NCBI GenBank assembly: GCA_004020315.1
Contig: SAQG01000015.1
Span: 32,503-96,502, forward strand
Direction of reading: 5' to 3'
Length of the DNA: 64,000 nucleotides
DNA from: Mesorhizobium sp.
Lineage (GTDB): Bacteria > Pseudomonadota > Alphaproteobacteria > Rhizobiales > Rhizobiaceae
Below, one piece after another: positions 53,341 through 60,769 of this stretch. The notes beneath the pieces are model-generated. The model ran no database searches and had not been told where the DNA came from. It was given only the letters and a program-made list of their open reading frames with translations. A program made the translations under genes and the position numbers. Every line of letters starts with the position of its first letter. The first letter of the stretch is position 1.

Positions 53341-53369
53341 CGGGTGCATAAAGTTGTGGAGTGCACCCG
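53341..53369. repeat. Inverted repeat CGGGTGCA...TGCACCCG
   Basis: Perfect 8-base arms CGGGTGCA (53341-53348) and TGCACCCG (53362-53369) with a 13-base loop, at the truncated end of the gene remnant and 118 bases before the KefB gene. Role unknown. No other gene is seen between 53107 and 53486. Confidence 0.5.
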
Positions 53370-53486
53370 TAACACTGCCGCATCAGTTTCCGGATTCGGA
53401 CTGTTCGATCTCAGCCGAAGCCACTATCTTGGCCGCTCGATGCCGCAGCACGTGCAGCGGTCCTTAGAGAGAGCGGAACGGCAGGC

Positions 53487-55322
53487 ATGGCGGCAGAAGC
53501 AGCGGGCAGCGATCTGATCCACGTGGTGGCGCTGCTCGCCGCAGGCGTTGTCGCCGTGCCGATCTTCAAGCGCATGGGGCTTGGCTCCATCCTCGGCTAT
53601 CTGGCGGCCGGCGTGGTCATCGGCCCGTTCGGCGTCGGCATCTTTTCGGAATCGGAAGCCATTCTTCATGTCGCCGAGCTCGGCGTCGTCATGTTTCTGT
53701 TCATCATTGGGCTGGAGATGCAGCCGTCACGGCTGTGGGGCCTGCGCCGGGAGATATTCGGTCTCGGCGCGCTGCAGGTCGGCGTCTGCGCGGTTCTGCT
53801 CACCGGCGTCGGACTGGCGGGAGGTTTTCCGGTCTCGCAATCCTTCGTCGCCGGCGCCGGCTTCGTGCTGACCTCGACGGCGATCGTCATGCAGCTTTTG
53901 GAGGAACGCGGTGAGATCGCCGCGCCCAAAGGCCAGCGCATCGTCTCTATCCTGCTGCTCGAAGACCTGGCGATCGTGCCCCTGCTGGCCCTGATCGCCT
54001 TCCTTGCACCGGGCGGCGCCGATATGAGTTTGACGCAGCGGCTGACGGAGGTGGGCATCGGCCTTGCCGCCATCGTCGGGCTGGTGCTGGCCGGCCGTTA
54101 TCTGCTCAATCCGTTCTTCCGCATTCTGGCGGATGCCCGCGCCCGCGAAGTGATGACCGCAGCCGCCCTTTTGGTGGTTCTGGGGTCAGCGCTTGCCATG
54201 CAACTCAGCGGCCTGTCGATGGCGATGGGCGCTTTCCTGGCCGGCGTGCTTTTGTCGGAATCCACCTTCCGTCATCAGCTCGAGGCCGATATCGAACCAT
54301 TCCGCGGTGTCCTGCTCGGGCTGTTCTTCCTCGCTGTCGGCATGTCGCTCGACCTGCATGTGGTCGCCCAGAACTGGCGCCTCGTCGCCATCTACGTCGT
54401 CGCCTACATGGTGATAAAGGCGATCGGCATCTATCTTGTTGCCCGCATCCTCAAGGCCGGCCACCGGGAAGCGCTCGAGCGCGCCGTCTTCATGGCGCAG
54501 GGCGGCGAATTCGCCTTCGTTCTCTATTCCGCCGCCGCGGCGGTCGGCATCATCGACAGCCACGCCAACGCGACCCTGACGGCGATCGTCATCATCTCCA
54601 TGGTGCTGACGCCGCTGGCCATTCTGGCATTGCGGTATTTGACGCCGCGCGACGAGCAGTCGCTCGAAGGCGTCGACATCGCCGACGGCCTTACCGGCAG
54701 CGTGCTGATCATCGGCTTCGGCCGCTTCGGCCAGATCGCCAGCCAGCCGCTGCTGTTACGCGGGATCGATGTGTCGATCATCGACAATGAGGTCGAGATG
54801 ATCCAGGCGGCGGCCGATTTCGGTTTCAAGGTCTATTATGGCGACGGCACGCGGCTGGACATTCTGCGTGCCGCAGGCGCCGGCCGCGCGCGCGCCGTGC
54901 TGATCTGCGTCGACAAGCCCGACGTCGCCGTCCGCATCGCAGAGCTCATCAAGGCGGAGTTTCCCTTGCTGACGGTGCTGGCACGCGCCTTCGACCGCGG
55001 AACCGCACTGCAGTTGATACGTGCCGGCGTCGATTTCCAGATTCGAGAAACCTTCGAATCGGCGCTTGTCTTCGGCGGCTCCACACTGGAAGCGCTTGGT
55101 GTCGACCCGGAGGAAGTCGCCGAGGTGATCGAGGATGTCCGCCACCGCGATGCCGCCCGTTTCGAGTTGCAGCTCGCCGAAGGGGTTCGCGCCGGAGCGC
55201 GCTTCCTCAAGGGCAATATCGGCACACCCATTCCGACACCGCTCAGCCAGCCCCGCCGCACCGGTCAGGCGCTCAATGAAGAAACCGCCGGCGTTCTGCA
55301 CAAATCTGAGCCGGCGGACTAA
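53487..55322 (+). CDS. KefB-type monovalent cation:proton antiporter (CPA2)
   Basis: Protein of 611 residues. The N-terminal membrane domain has about 12 helices (MFLFIIGLEMQPSRLWGLRR, FMAQGGEFAFVLYSAAA), followed by a TrkA-N nucleotide-binding domain (GSVLIIGFGRFGQIASQPLL, YYGDGTRLDILRAAGAGRA). KefB/KefC proteins release potassium under electrophile stress and are gated by glutathione adducts. There is no KefF/KefG partner nearby, so regulation is uncertain. GAGAGCGG precedes the ATG. Confidence 0.88.
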   Translation: MAAEAAGSDLIHVVALLAAGVVAVPIFKRMGLGSILGYLAAGVVIGPFGVGIFSESEAILHVAELGVVMFLFIIGLEMQPSRLWGLRREIFGLGALQVGVCAVLLTGVGLAGGFPVSQSFVAGAGFVLTSTAIVMQLLEERGEIAAPKGQRIVSILLLEDLAIVPLLALIAFLAPGGADMSLTQRLTEVGIGLAAIVGLVLAGRYLLNPFFRILADARAREVMTAAALLVVLGSALAMQLSGLSMAMGAFLAGVLLSESTFRHQLEADIEPFRGVLLGLFFLAVGMSLDLHVVAQNWRLVAIYVVAYMVIKAIGIYLVARILKAGHREALERAVFMAQGGEFAFVLYSAAAAVGIIDSHANATLTAIVIISMVLTPLAILALRYLTPRDEQSLEGVDIADGLTGSVLIIGFGRFGQIASQPLLLRGIDVSIIDNEVEMIQAAADFGFKVYYGDGTRLDILRAAGAGRARAVLICVDKPDVAVRIAELIKAEFPLLTVLARAFDRGTALQLIRAGVDFQIRETFESALVFGGSTLEALGVDPEEVAEVIEDVRHRDAARFELQLAEGVRAGARFLKGNIGTPIPTPLSQPRRTGQALNEETAGVLHKSEPAD

Positions 55323-55339
55323 ACACGTGGAGCAAACAG

Positions 55340-55888
55340 ATGACCGAATTGGACGAGCGCGCGCTCTCCGTCACCAAATTCTGGCGTGACGCTGGGAAAG
55401 ATGCATGGTTCGAGAAGCATGACGCGTTCGACACGGAGTTCCGCAACCGGTTTCTCGAGCTGCACTACGCTGCCGCGCGGCGTGAATGCGACGACTGGTC
55501 GGAGCATGCCGGAGGCTCACTGGCGCTGATGATCCTGCTCGACCAGTTCCCACGAAACTGCTTTCGCGGCACCGGCCATATGTATGCCACCGACCCGCTG
55601 GCAAGGCTTTTTGCCGACAAGGCGATCGCCGCCGGCCAGGATCTGGCGCTCGACGAAGACCTGCGCGTATTCCTCTATTTGCCTTATGAGCATTCGGAGC
55701 ATCTCGCCGACCAGCTCAAATCGGTGGACCTCACTACCGCCAAAGCCCCATCCTATCTGAAGTATGCGGTCGAGCACCTGGAGATCATTCAGCGCTTCGG
55801 CCGCTTTCCGCATCGAAACAGGATGCTTGGCCGCGAGACGACGCCGGAGGAACAGGTGTTCCTCGACGGCGGCGGATTTTCCGGCTGA
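55340..55888 (+). CDS. DUF924 family protein
   Basis: Protein of 182 residues. Family motifs are VTKFWRDAGKDAWFEKHDAF, LALMILLDQFPRNCFRGTGH and YLPYEHSEHLADQ. A helical TPR-like fold is predicted; activity is unknown. It starts 17 bases after the KefB gene and may be co-transcribed. Confidence 0.87.
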   Translation: MTELDERALSVTKFWRDAGKDAWFEKHDAFDTEFRNRFLELHYAAARRECDDWSEHAGGSLALMILLDQFPRNCFRGTGHMYATDPLARLFADKAIAAGQDLALDEDLRVFLYLPYEHSEHLADQLKSVDLTTAKAPSYLKYAVEHLEIIQRFGRFPHRNRMLGRETTPEEQVFLDGGGFSG

Positions 55889-55936
55889 GCTCAGTGCATC
55901 GGATCCAAAGTGGTTACAGGTTTAGGGTCGTATGCT

Positions 55937-56449
55937 TTAGGTCAGCCACCAATCCCGGCCAGACGGCAGTCGCTCGATGCCGGCGCTGTCAAGAGCGGCA
56001 AGCCGCTCCGGCATGCTTCTGCCGCCGATGGTCAGGTCAGGCGCGATCTCGGCCAGCGGCGCCAGAACGAAGGCGCGCTCCAGCATGCGCGGATGCGGCA
56101 CTTCCAGCCCGGTTTCGTGAATGATCCGATCGCCGAACACCAGAATGTCGATGTCGATCAGCCGTGGACCCCAGCGCTCCTCGCGCACCCGCTTCAGTCT
56201 GCGCTCCACGTCGAGGCAGAGATCGAGCAATGCATGCGGTGAGAGCACGGTCGAAATTTCGGCGGCCGCATTGAGAAAATCCGGCTGGTCGAGCTTGCCC
56301 CAGGGCGGCGTACGGTAAAGCGAGGAGACGACGACGACGCGCGTGTTCTCGTCGGCGTCCAGCATGCGCAACGCCGCGCCCATCGACCTCGCCGGGTCGC
56401 CGAGATTGCCGCCAAGGCTGAGATAAACCGTGTTATTCGGGCCAGACAA
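55937..56449 (-). CDS. folK: 2-amino-4-hydroxy-6-hydroxymethyldihydropteridine pyrophosphokinase
   Basis: HPPK of 170 residues, adding pyrophosphate to the pterin before folP. It starts MSGPNNTVYLSLGGNLGDPA. Key motifs are VSSLYRTPPWGKLDQPDFLN and RWGPRLIDIDILVFGD (metal-binding Asp residues), and LEVPHPRMLERAFVLAPL. It overlaps folB by 17 bases. Third step gene in the folP-folB-folK block. Confidence 0.95.
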   Translation of the reverse strand: MSGPNNTVYLSLGGNLGDPARSMGAALRMLDADENTRVVVVSSLYRTPPWGKLDQPDFLNAAAEISTVLSPHALLDLCLDVERRLKRVREERWGPRLIDIDILVFGDRIIHETGLEVPHPRMLERAFVLAPLAEIAPDLTIGGRSMPERLAALDSAGIERLPSGRDWWLT

Positions 56450-56795
56450 CGGTCACCTCGACATGATCGAGCACACCGGGCACCGGCGCGTTCGGCTTGC
56501 GCACAGTGATCTCGGCCTTTTTTATCTGGGGAAACCGGGCCGTCAGCGCCCGGGCCACCTCCAGCGCCAGCGCTTCTATCAGAAAACGCCTCTCCCCGGT
56601 TATTATCCTTTCGATCACCCCGAAGGCGACACCATAGTGGACGGTATCCTCGATGGAATCGTCGATCAGCGCGCGGCCGGGTTCGACGGTGAGCGCAGCG
56701 TCGACATAGAAACGCTGGCCGAGCGTCTCCTCCTCATCCAGCACGCCGTGCCGGGCGAAGAAGGCGCAATTTTTCATGCGGATGACATACATCAC
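56433..56795 (-). CDS. folB: Dihydroneopterin aldolase
   Basis: Enzyme of 120 residues that cleaves dihydroneopterin to hydroxymethyldihydropterin. It starts MMYVIRMKNCAFFARHGVLD with the conserved F-x-G/R-HGV, and ends PGVLDHVEVTVVWPE. The middle has DSIEDTVHYGVAFGVI. It overlaps folK and lies downstream of folP across a palindrome pair. Confidence 0.93.
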   Translation of the reverse strand: MMYVIRMKNCAFFARHGVLDEEETLGQRFYVDAALTVEPGRALIDDSIEDTVHYGVAFGVIERIITGERRFLIEALALEVARALTARFPQIKKAEITVRKPNAPVPGVLDHVEVTVVWPE

Positions 56796-56812
56796 TCAGC
56801 GTCCCGCTCGAT

Positions 56813-56910
56813 TAGAGCGACGCGCGTCCACTTGGGCGCACAACCTACGCTCTAAGGCTTTTAATCTACGCATCCTGCCGGAAATCGATTTCGGTTTTCG
56901 AGCCTATGCG
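56813..56910. repeat. P2-P1 palindrome pair between folP and folB
   Basis: P2 (56813-56854): TAGAGCG...CGCTCTA with inner GCGTCC/GGGCGC. P1 (56869-56910): CGCAT...ATGCG with inner GAAATCGATTTC. The folP stop codon TAG (56906-56904) lies inside the P1 right arm. The spacing of about 15 bases matches other pairs. Confidence 0.8.
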
Positions 56911-57746
56911 GTGGTTTCACGCGCCAGCATAGCATCCGCAACCGCCAGCGCATCCACATTGATTGCGACATCGTGGACGCGAAAAAGCTGCGCGCCCTTG
57001 AGCCTCAGGATGACGCTCGTCGCCGCTGTTCCGGCGTCCCTGGCCGAGGCGTCGCGACCGGTGACGGCGCCGATGAAGCGCTTTCGCGATGTGCCGGCCA
57101 TCAGCGGAAAGCCCAAGGCATCGAGCTCGGTAAACCGTGCCATCAGGTCGAGGTTTTCCTCCGCTGTTTCCTTGGCGAAGCCAAAGCCCGGATCGAGCAC
57201 GATTTGGTCGTCGGCAACGCCGCTTTGCCGGGCGATTTCCAAGGATTTCCTGAGGAAGAAAAACTGATCCTCGATCACGTCGGGCAGTTTTTGCCTGTCA
57301 CGCCCAGTGTGCATGATGACAAGCCCGGCGCCGGTCTCGGCCGCGACCCGCGCAATGCCCGGTTCGCGTTGCAGGCCCCAGACGTCGTTGAGAATATGCG
57401 CCCCGGCGGCGACGGCAAGCCGGGCGGTGTCCTCGCGATAGGTGTCGACCGAAATCAGCGCGTCGCCAAGCCCGGCAAGCGCCTCGATAACAGGCAGCAC
57501 GCGAACCTGCTCTTCCTCGATGCCTACCGGAGATGCGCCGGGGCGGGTCGATTCTCCACCGACGTCAATGACGGAGGCGCCCTCCTCCACCATCCGGCGC
57601 GCCTGGGCGATCGCCTGTTCGGGAGCAACGAACAGCCCTCCGTCGGAAAAACTGTCCGGCGTGACATTGAGAATACCGACGATCACAGCCTTGCCGCCAA
57701 GGTCGAGATGACGCCCATGCGCCAGCTGCCATCGCCCTGTCGTCAT
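56904..57746 (-). CDS. folP: Dihydropteroate synthase
   Basis: Enzyme of 280 residues joining the pterin pyrophosphate to p-aminobenzoate, the sulfonamide target. It starts MTTGRWQLAHGRHLDLGGKA. Key motifs are GILNVTPDSFSDGG, GGESTRPGAS, ILNDVWGLQ and LDPGFGFAKETAEENL, and SRKRFIG. The C-terminal end and stop are provided by a P1 palindrome. Confidence 0.95.
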   Translation of the reverse strand: MTTGRWQLAHGRHLDLGGKAVIVGILNVTPDSFSDGGLFVAPEQAIAQARRMVEEGASVIDVGGESTRPGASPVGIEEEQVRVLPVIEALAGLGDALISVDTYREDTARLAVAAGAHILNDVWGLQREPGIARVAAETGAGLVIMHTGRDRQKLPDVIEDQFFFLRKSLEIARQSGVADDQIVLDPGFGFAKETAEENLDLMARFTELDALGFPLMAGTSRKRFIGAVTGRDASARDAGTAATSVILRLKGAQLFRVHDVAINVDALAVADAMLARETTA

Positions 57747-57830
57747 TGTCCATCAACCATGTGTGATCCGCCAATGATCAATTCCGTTGCGCCGGCAACG
57801 GCCGTAGCGCAAGGTGGGCAAAGAGGCAAC

Positions 57831-58448
57831 ATGATGAAACGATCCCTGCTTTGCGCCCTGATGCTCGCTTTTTCCGCCTTGCCGGCGGGCACGGCGAGTT
57901 TGGTAAAGACATATACCTACTTCAGCATCGGCGGCAGGACGCTCGATGATATCGGAACTCAGCTTACGAAACTTGGGCCCCAGGTGAAAAGCACCGGGAT
58001 GCGGCATCCAGGCGCCACGCAGATGGCGTTCACCACCAGCGTCAGCTATGCGGAAAAATCGAACTCCTGCGGGATTGCCGACGCCAACGTCACCGTCAAG
58101 GTCAAGGTGATCCTTCCCGAGTGGCGCCGCCCGCGCAAGGCTGATGCGGGCGTAAGGCTGTTTTGGGATACATTGTCCGCCGACATCAAGCGCCATGAGG
58201 ACCGCCATGTCGAGATCGCCAAGAACCACGCCCGCGAACTCGAGGATGCGCTGAAGGCGACCTACCCGCGGAAGAATTGCCAGGAGGCGAAGGCCAAGGC
58301 AGCGGAGATCGCCGCCGCTATTCTTGCCAAGCACGACCGGGCCCAGATGCAATTCGATCGCGTCGAAGCCATCAATTTCCAAAGCCGCATCTTGCGGCTG
58401 ATGCGCTATCGCATGGAGCGCATCGAGAACGGCCGGCTGCCGGGTTAG
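57831..58448 (+). CDS. Exported DUF922-type zinc protease
   Basis: Protein of 205 residues with a signal peptide (MMKRSLLCALMLAFSALPAG, cleavage near GTA-S). The zinc site HEDRH (IKRHEDRHVEIAKNHARELE) is the HExxH-like motif of DUF922 proteases. Two cysteines (SNSCGIADA and KKNCQEA-type, here RKNCQEAK) may form a disulfide. The start ATG 57831 has AAAGAGG upstream. Likely periplasmic; substrates are unknown. Divergent from folP. Confidence 0.85.
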   Translation: MMKRSLLCALMLAFSALPAGTASLVKTYTYFSIGGRTLDDIGTQLTKLGPQVKSTGMRHPGATQMAFTTSVSYAEKSNSCGIADANVTVKVKVILPEWRRPRKADAGVRLFWDTLSADIKRHEDRHVEIAKNHARELEDALKATYPRKNCQEAKAKAAEIAAAILAKHDRAQMQFDRVEAINFQSRILRLMRYRMERIENGRLPG

Positions 58449-58469
58449 CATCATCTGAAGTCGGCACGC

Positions 58470-59498
58470 CTATCCGGCGACGCCGAGCTTCTTCTGCAGG
58501 CTGGTCGACGACGTCGTATACTGGAATACGATGCGCTCGCCGGGGCTGACGATACGCTTGGCCGCTTGCGCCATCAGGGCGACCTCGTGGAAGCCCGACA
58601 GGATCAGCTTCAGCTTGCCGGGGTACCAGTTGATGTCGCCGACGGCGAAGATGCCCGGCACCGACGTCTGGAATTTCTCGGTGTCGACCGGGATCGTGTT
58701 CTCATGAAGATTGAGCCCCCACTCGGCGATCGGCCCGAGTTTCATGGTCAGGCCGAAGAACGGCAGCATGCGCGTGCACGGCACCTCGGTGTCACCGTCG
58801 GGTCCCTTGATGGTTGCCGATGAGAGATGGCCGTCCGTGCCGGTCAGCCCCGTCACCTGCCCGACCTGGAAATCCAGCTCCTTCATCTCCTGCATGGCGT
58901 ACATCTTGTTGACGCTGTCGGGCGCAGCGCGAAACTCCGGCCGCCGGTGGACCAGTGTCACGCTCTTGGCCACCGGCTGCAGGTTCAGCGTCCAATCGAG
59001 CGCCGAATCGCCGCCGCCGACGATGACGAGGTCGTGACCGCGGAATTCCTCCATCCGGCGAACCGAGTAGAAGACGCTCTTGCCCTCATAAAGCTCGATT
59101 CCCGGAATTGGCGGCCGCTTCGGCTGGAACGAGCCGCCGCCGGCGGCGATAACCACAACCTTGGCTTCAAACACCTCGTTCTCGTCGGTGATGACGCGAA
59201 AGCTGCCGTCCTCGAGCTTTTCGAGGCTCGAGACCATGCGGTTGAAGGTGAAGTCGGGCTTGAACGGCGCGATCTGCTCAAGCAGTCTGTCGACCAGGCC
59301 CTGCGCCGAGATCGATGGCAAGCCGGGAATGTCGTAGATCGGCTTTTCCGGATAGAGTTCGGCGCATTGCCCGCCGGGCCGATCGAGTATGTCGATCAGA
59401 TGGCATTTCATGTCGAAGAGGCCGAGCTCAAACACGGCGAACAGGCCGACAGGCCCTGCCCCGACAATCAATACGTCCGTCCTGGTGATATCGGTCAT
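58470..59498 (-). CDS. Thioredoxin reductase-like ferredoxin-NADP reductase
   Basis: Flavoprotein of 342 residues. FAD motif DVLIVGAGPVGLFAVFELGL, NADPH motif LVIVGGGDSALDWTLNL, and GIFAVGDINWYPGKLKLIL near the C-terminus. It lacks the CxxC of thioredoxin reductase, which places it in the TrxR-like FNR group (as in Bacillus YumC). It passes electrons between NADPH and ferredoxin. A 2Fe-2S ferredoxin gene lies upstream on the same strand, separated by palindromes. Confidence 0.9.
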   Translation of the reverse strand: MTDITRTDVLIVGAGPVGLFAVFELGLFDMKCHLIDILDRPGGQCAELYPEKPIYDIPGLPSISAQGLVDRLLEQIAPFKPDFTFNRMVSSLEKLEDGSFRVITDENEVFEAKVVVIAAGGGSFQPKRPPIPGIELYEGKSVFYSVRRMEEFRGHDLVIVGGGDSALDWTLNLQPVAKSVTLVHRRPEFRAAPDSVNKMYAMQEMKELDFQVGQVTGLTGTDGHLSSATIKGPDGDTEVPCTRMLPFFGLTMKLGPIAEWGLNLHENTIPVDTEKFQTSVPGIFAVGDINWYPGKLKLILSGFHEVALMAQAAKRIVSPGERIVFQYTTSSTSLQKKLGVAG

Positions 59499-59513
59499 AA
59501 ATGCGCCTTCGAT

Positions 59514-59617
59514 GCGCATAACCCCAAAAATCGGAATCGATTCTGCTGGGGATCATGCGCCAAATAACAAGTTCTACAGCGTGCTTTGCGTGTCCAAGGC
59601 GACGCGAGGCGCTGTAG
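59514..59617. repeat. P1-P2 palindrome pair between ferredoxin and reductase genes
   Basis: P1 (59514-59560): GCGCAT/ATGCGC arms with inner CCCCA/TGGGG and GGAATCGATTC. P2 (59574-59617): CTACAGCG/CGCTGTAG arms. The order is reversed relative to the other pairs when read on the plus strand. The two lie 13 bases apart. Confidence 0.85.
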
Positions 59618-59704
59618 AGAACGGCGCGACACTGCATGACCATTGGCCCGCTGCCAAGCCGGGGCGGGAAAAATCGGCTATACCCGCGCTTCAGCCTTCA
59701 CGCT

Positions 59705-60025
59705 TCAGCCTTGGCGGGCGGGCACGCGAACAACCAGGCCGTCGAGAGCGTCTCGCACCTTGATCTGACAGGAGAGCCGTGAGTTCGGCTGGACGTCGTA
59801 GGCGAAGTCCAGCATGTCCTCTTCCATCGCTTCCGGCTCGCCGACTTCCGCCGTCCATGCCTCGTCGACATAGACATGGCAGGTCGCGCAGGCGCAAGCG
59901 CCACCGCATTCGGCCTCGATCCCCGGCACGGCGTTGCGGATCGCGTTCTCCATGACGGTCGAGCCGTTTTCGGCATCCACGTCAAAATGTGTGCCGTCAT
60001 GGGCGATGAAGGTCAGCTTGGTCAT
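59705..60025 (-). CDS. 2Fe-2S ferredoxin
   Basis: Adrenodoxin-type ferredoxin of 106 residues (MTKLTFIAHDGTHFDVDAEN). The cluster cysteines are in ECGGACACATCHVYVDE (C-x5-C-x2-C) and LSCQIKV. It carries single electrons, for example to P450s, Rieske oxygenases or iron-sulfur assembly. The partner is likely the reductase downstream. A fair SD precedes the ATG. Confidence 0.93.
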   Translation of the reverse strand: MTKLTFIAHDGTHFDVDAENGSTVMENAIRNAVPGIEAECGGACACATCHVYVDEAWTAEVGEPEAMEEDMLDFAYDVQPNSRLSCQIKVRDALDGLVVRVPARQG

Positions 60026-60125
60026 TTGTCACCTGAAGGGAGTCCAGCCGAGATAATCACTCCGGCAGACAAGTCAACTGCCGCGCGAAAGCGGCGCTCT
60101 ATGCCGTTTTTCTCGGAAAATGGGT

Positions 60126-60494
60126 TTAACGGCTGATGGCGGCGACGAAATCGCGGACTTCTTCGATCAGGGAGCCAAGCCGCTTGAGGGTATTGGTATC
60201 TTCAGGTTGAAGTTCGATCGCGCCGGCGCAATCGGCAATAGCGAAGGCGCCGACGCCGCGCGCAGAACCTTTCAGCCCGTGCGCCAGAAGCAGTCTTTGC
60301 TTCACATCGGCCTCGACGATCCTGTCGCGAACCGACAGCGCCTGCTGCACGAACAGCGCCAGCACCTCCTGCTCGAGGCTGCGGTCGCCCATCGTCTGGC
60401 GCGCCAGATGCGCCAGGTCCACCGGCCGCGACCCGGCCGTTCCCGACACGTCGCCGCCGGGCATCGAGAAGGCAATGCCGTTTTCACCACGCAT
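60126..60494 (-). CDS. Hpt-domain phosphotransfer protein
   Basis: Protein of 122 residues with a helical Hpt domain. The phospho-histidine is in LLLAHGLKGSARGVGAFAIA, matching HxLKGSA. It probably relays phosphate between a hybrid kinase and a response regulator; partners are not visible. It is transcribed away from the giant gene at 60770, sharing the 275-base region between them. Confidence 0.85.
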   Translation of the reverse strand: MRGENGIAFSMPGGDVSGTAGSRPVDLAHLARQTMGDRSLEQEVLALFVQQALSVRDRIVEADVKQRLLLAHGLKGSARGVGAFAIADCAGAIELQPEDTNTLKRLGSLIEEVRDFVAAISR

Positions 60495-60769
60495 GAATCT
60501 GCAACTCCGTTCTTCGGCTGCCGCGAAAAAAATAGGCCTATCCTGTGGACGTCGGGTTAATGATTGGCCCGGAAAAATGTTGCGATAACGGCGCCGGAAT
60601 CACGGTTTCGTTAACCTTATATTTAAAGTTTTACGTATCGCACCGAATGCATGTTTTCTTTACCCCGGTGTGTCATTACGATACGACAGGTCCATTTTCA
60701 GCCTCTTGCGTGGGACACCAAAAGCACAATCAATAAGTCCCGCGGCAGCTTGTACAGGGTAGCGAAGGC
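60495..60769. promoter_or_regulatory. Divergent promoter region of the Hpt and giant coiled-coil genes
   Basis: This AT-richer gap has TTAACCTTATATTTAA (60611-60626), similar to a CtrA site but with eight rather than seven bases between the TTAA blocks, plus TTAATG near 60558. An inverted CGTATCG/CGATACG pair lies at about 60633 and 60678. Regulation by CtrA is only a suggestion. Confidence 0.35.
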
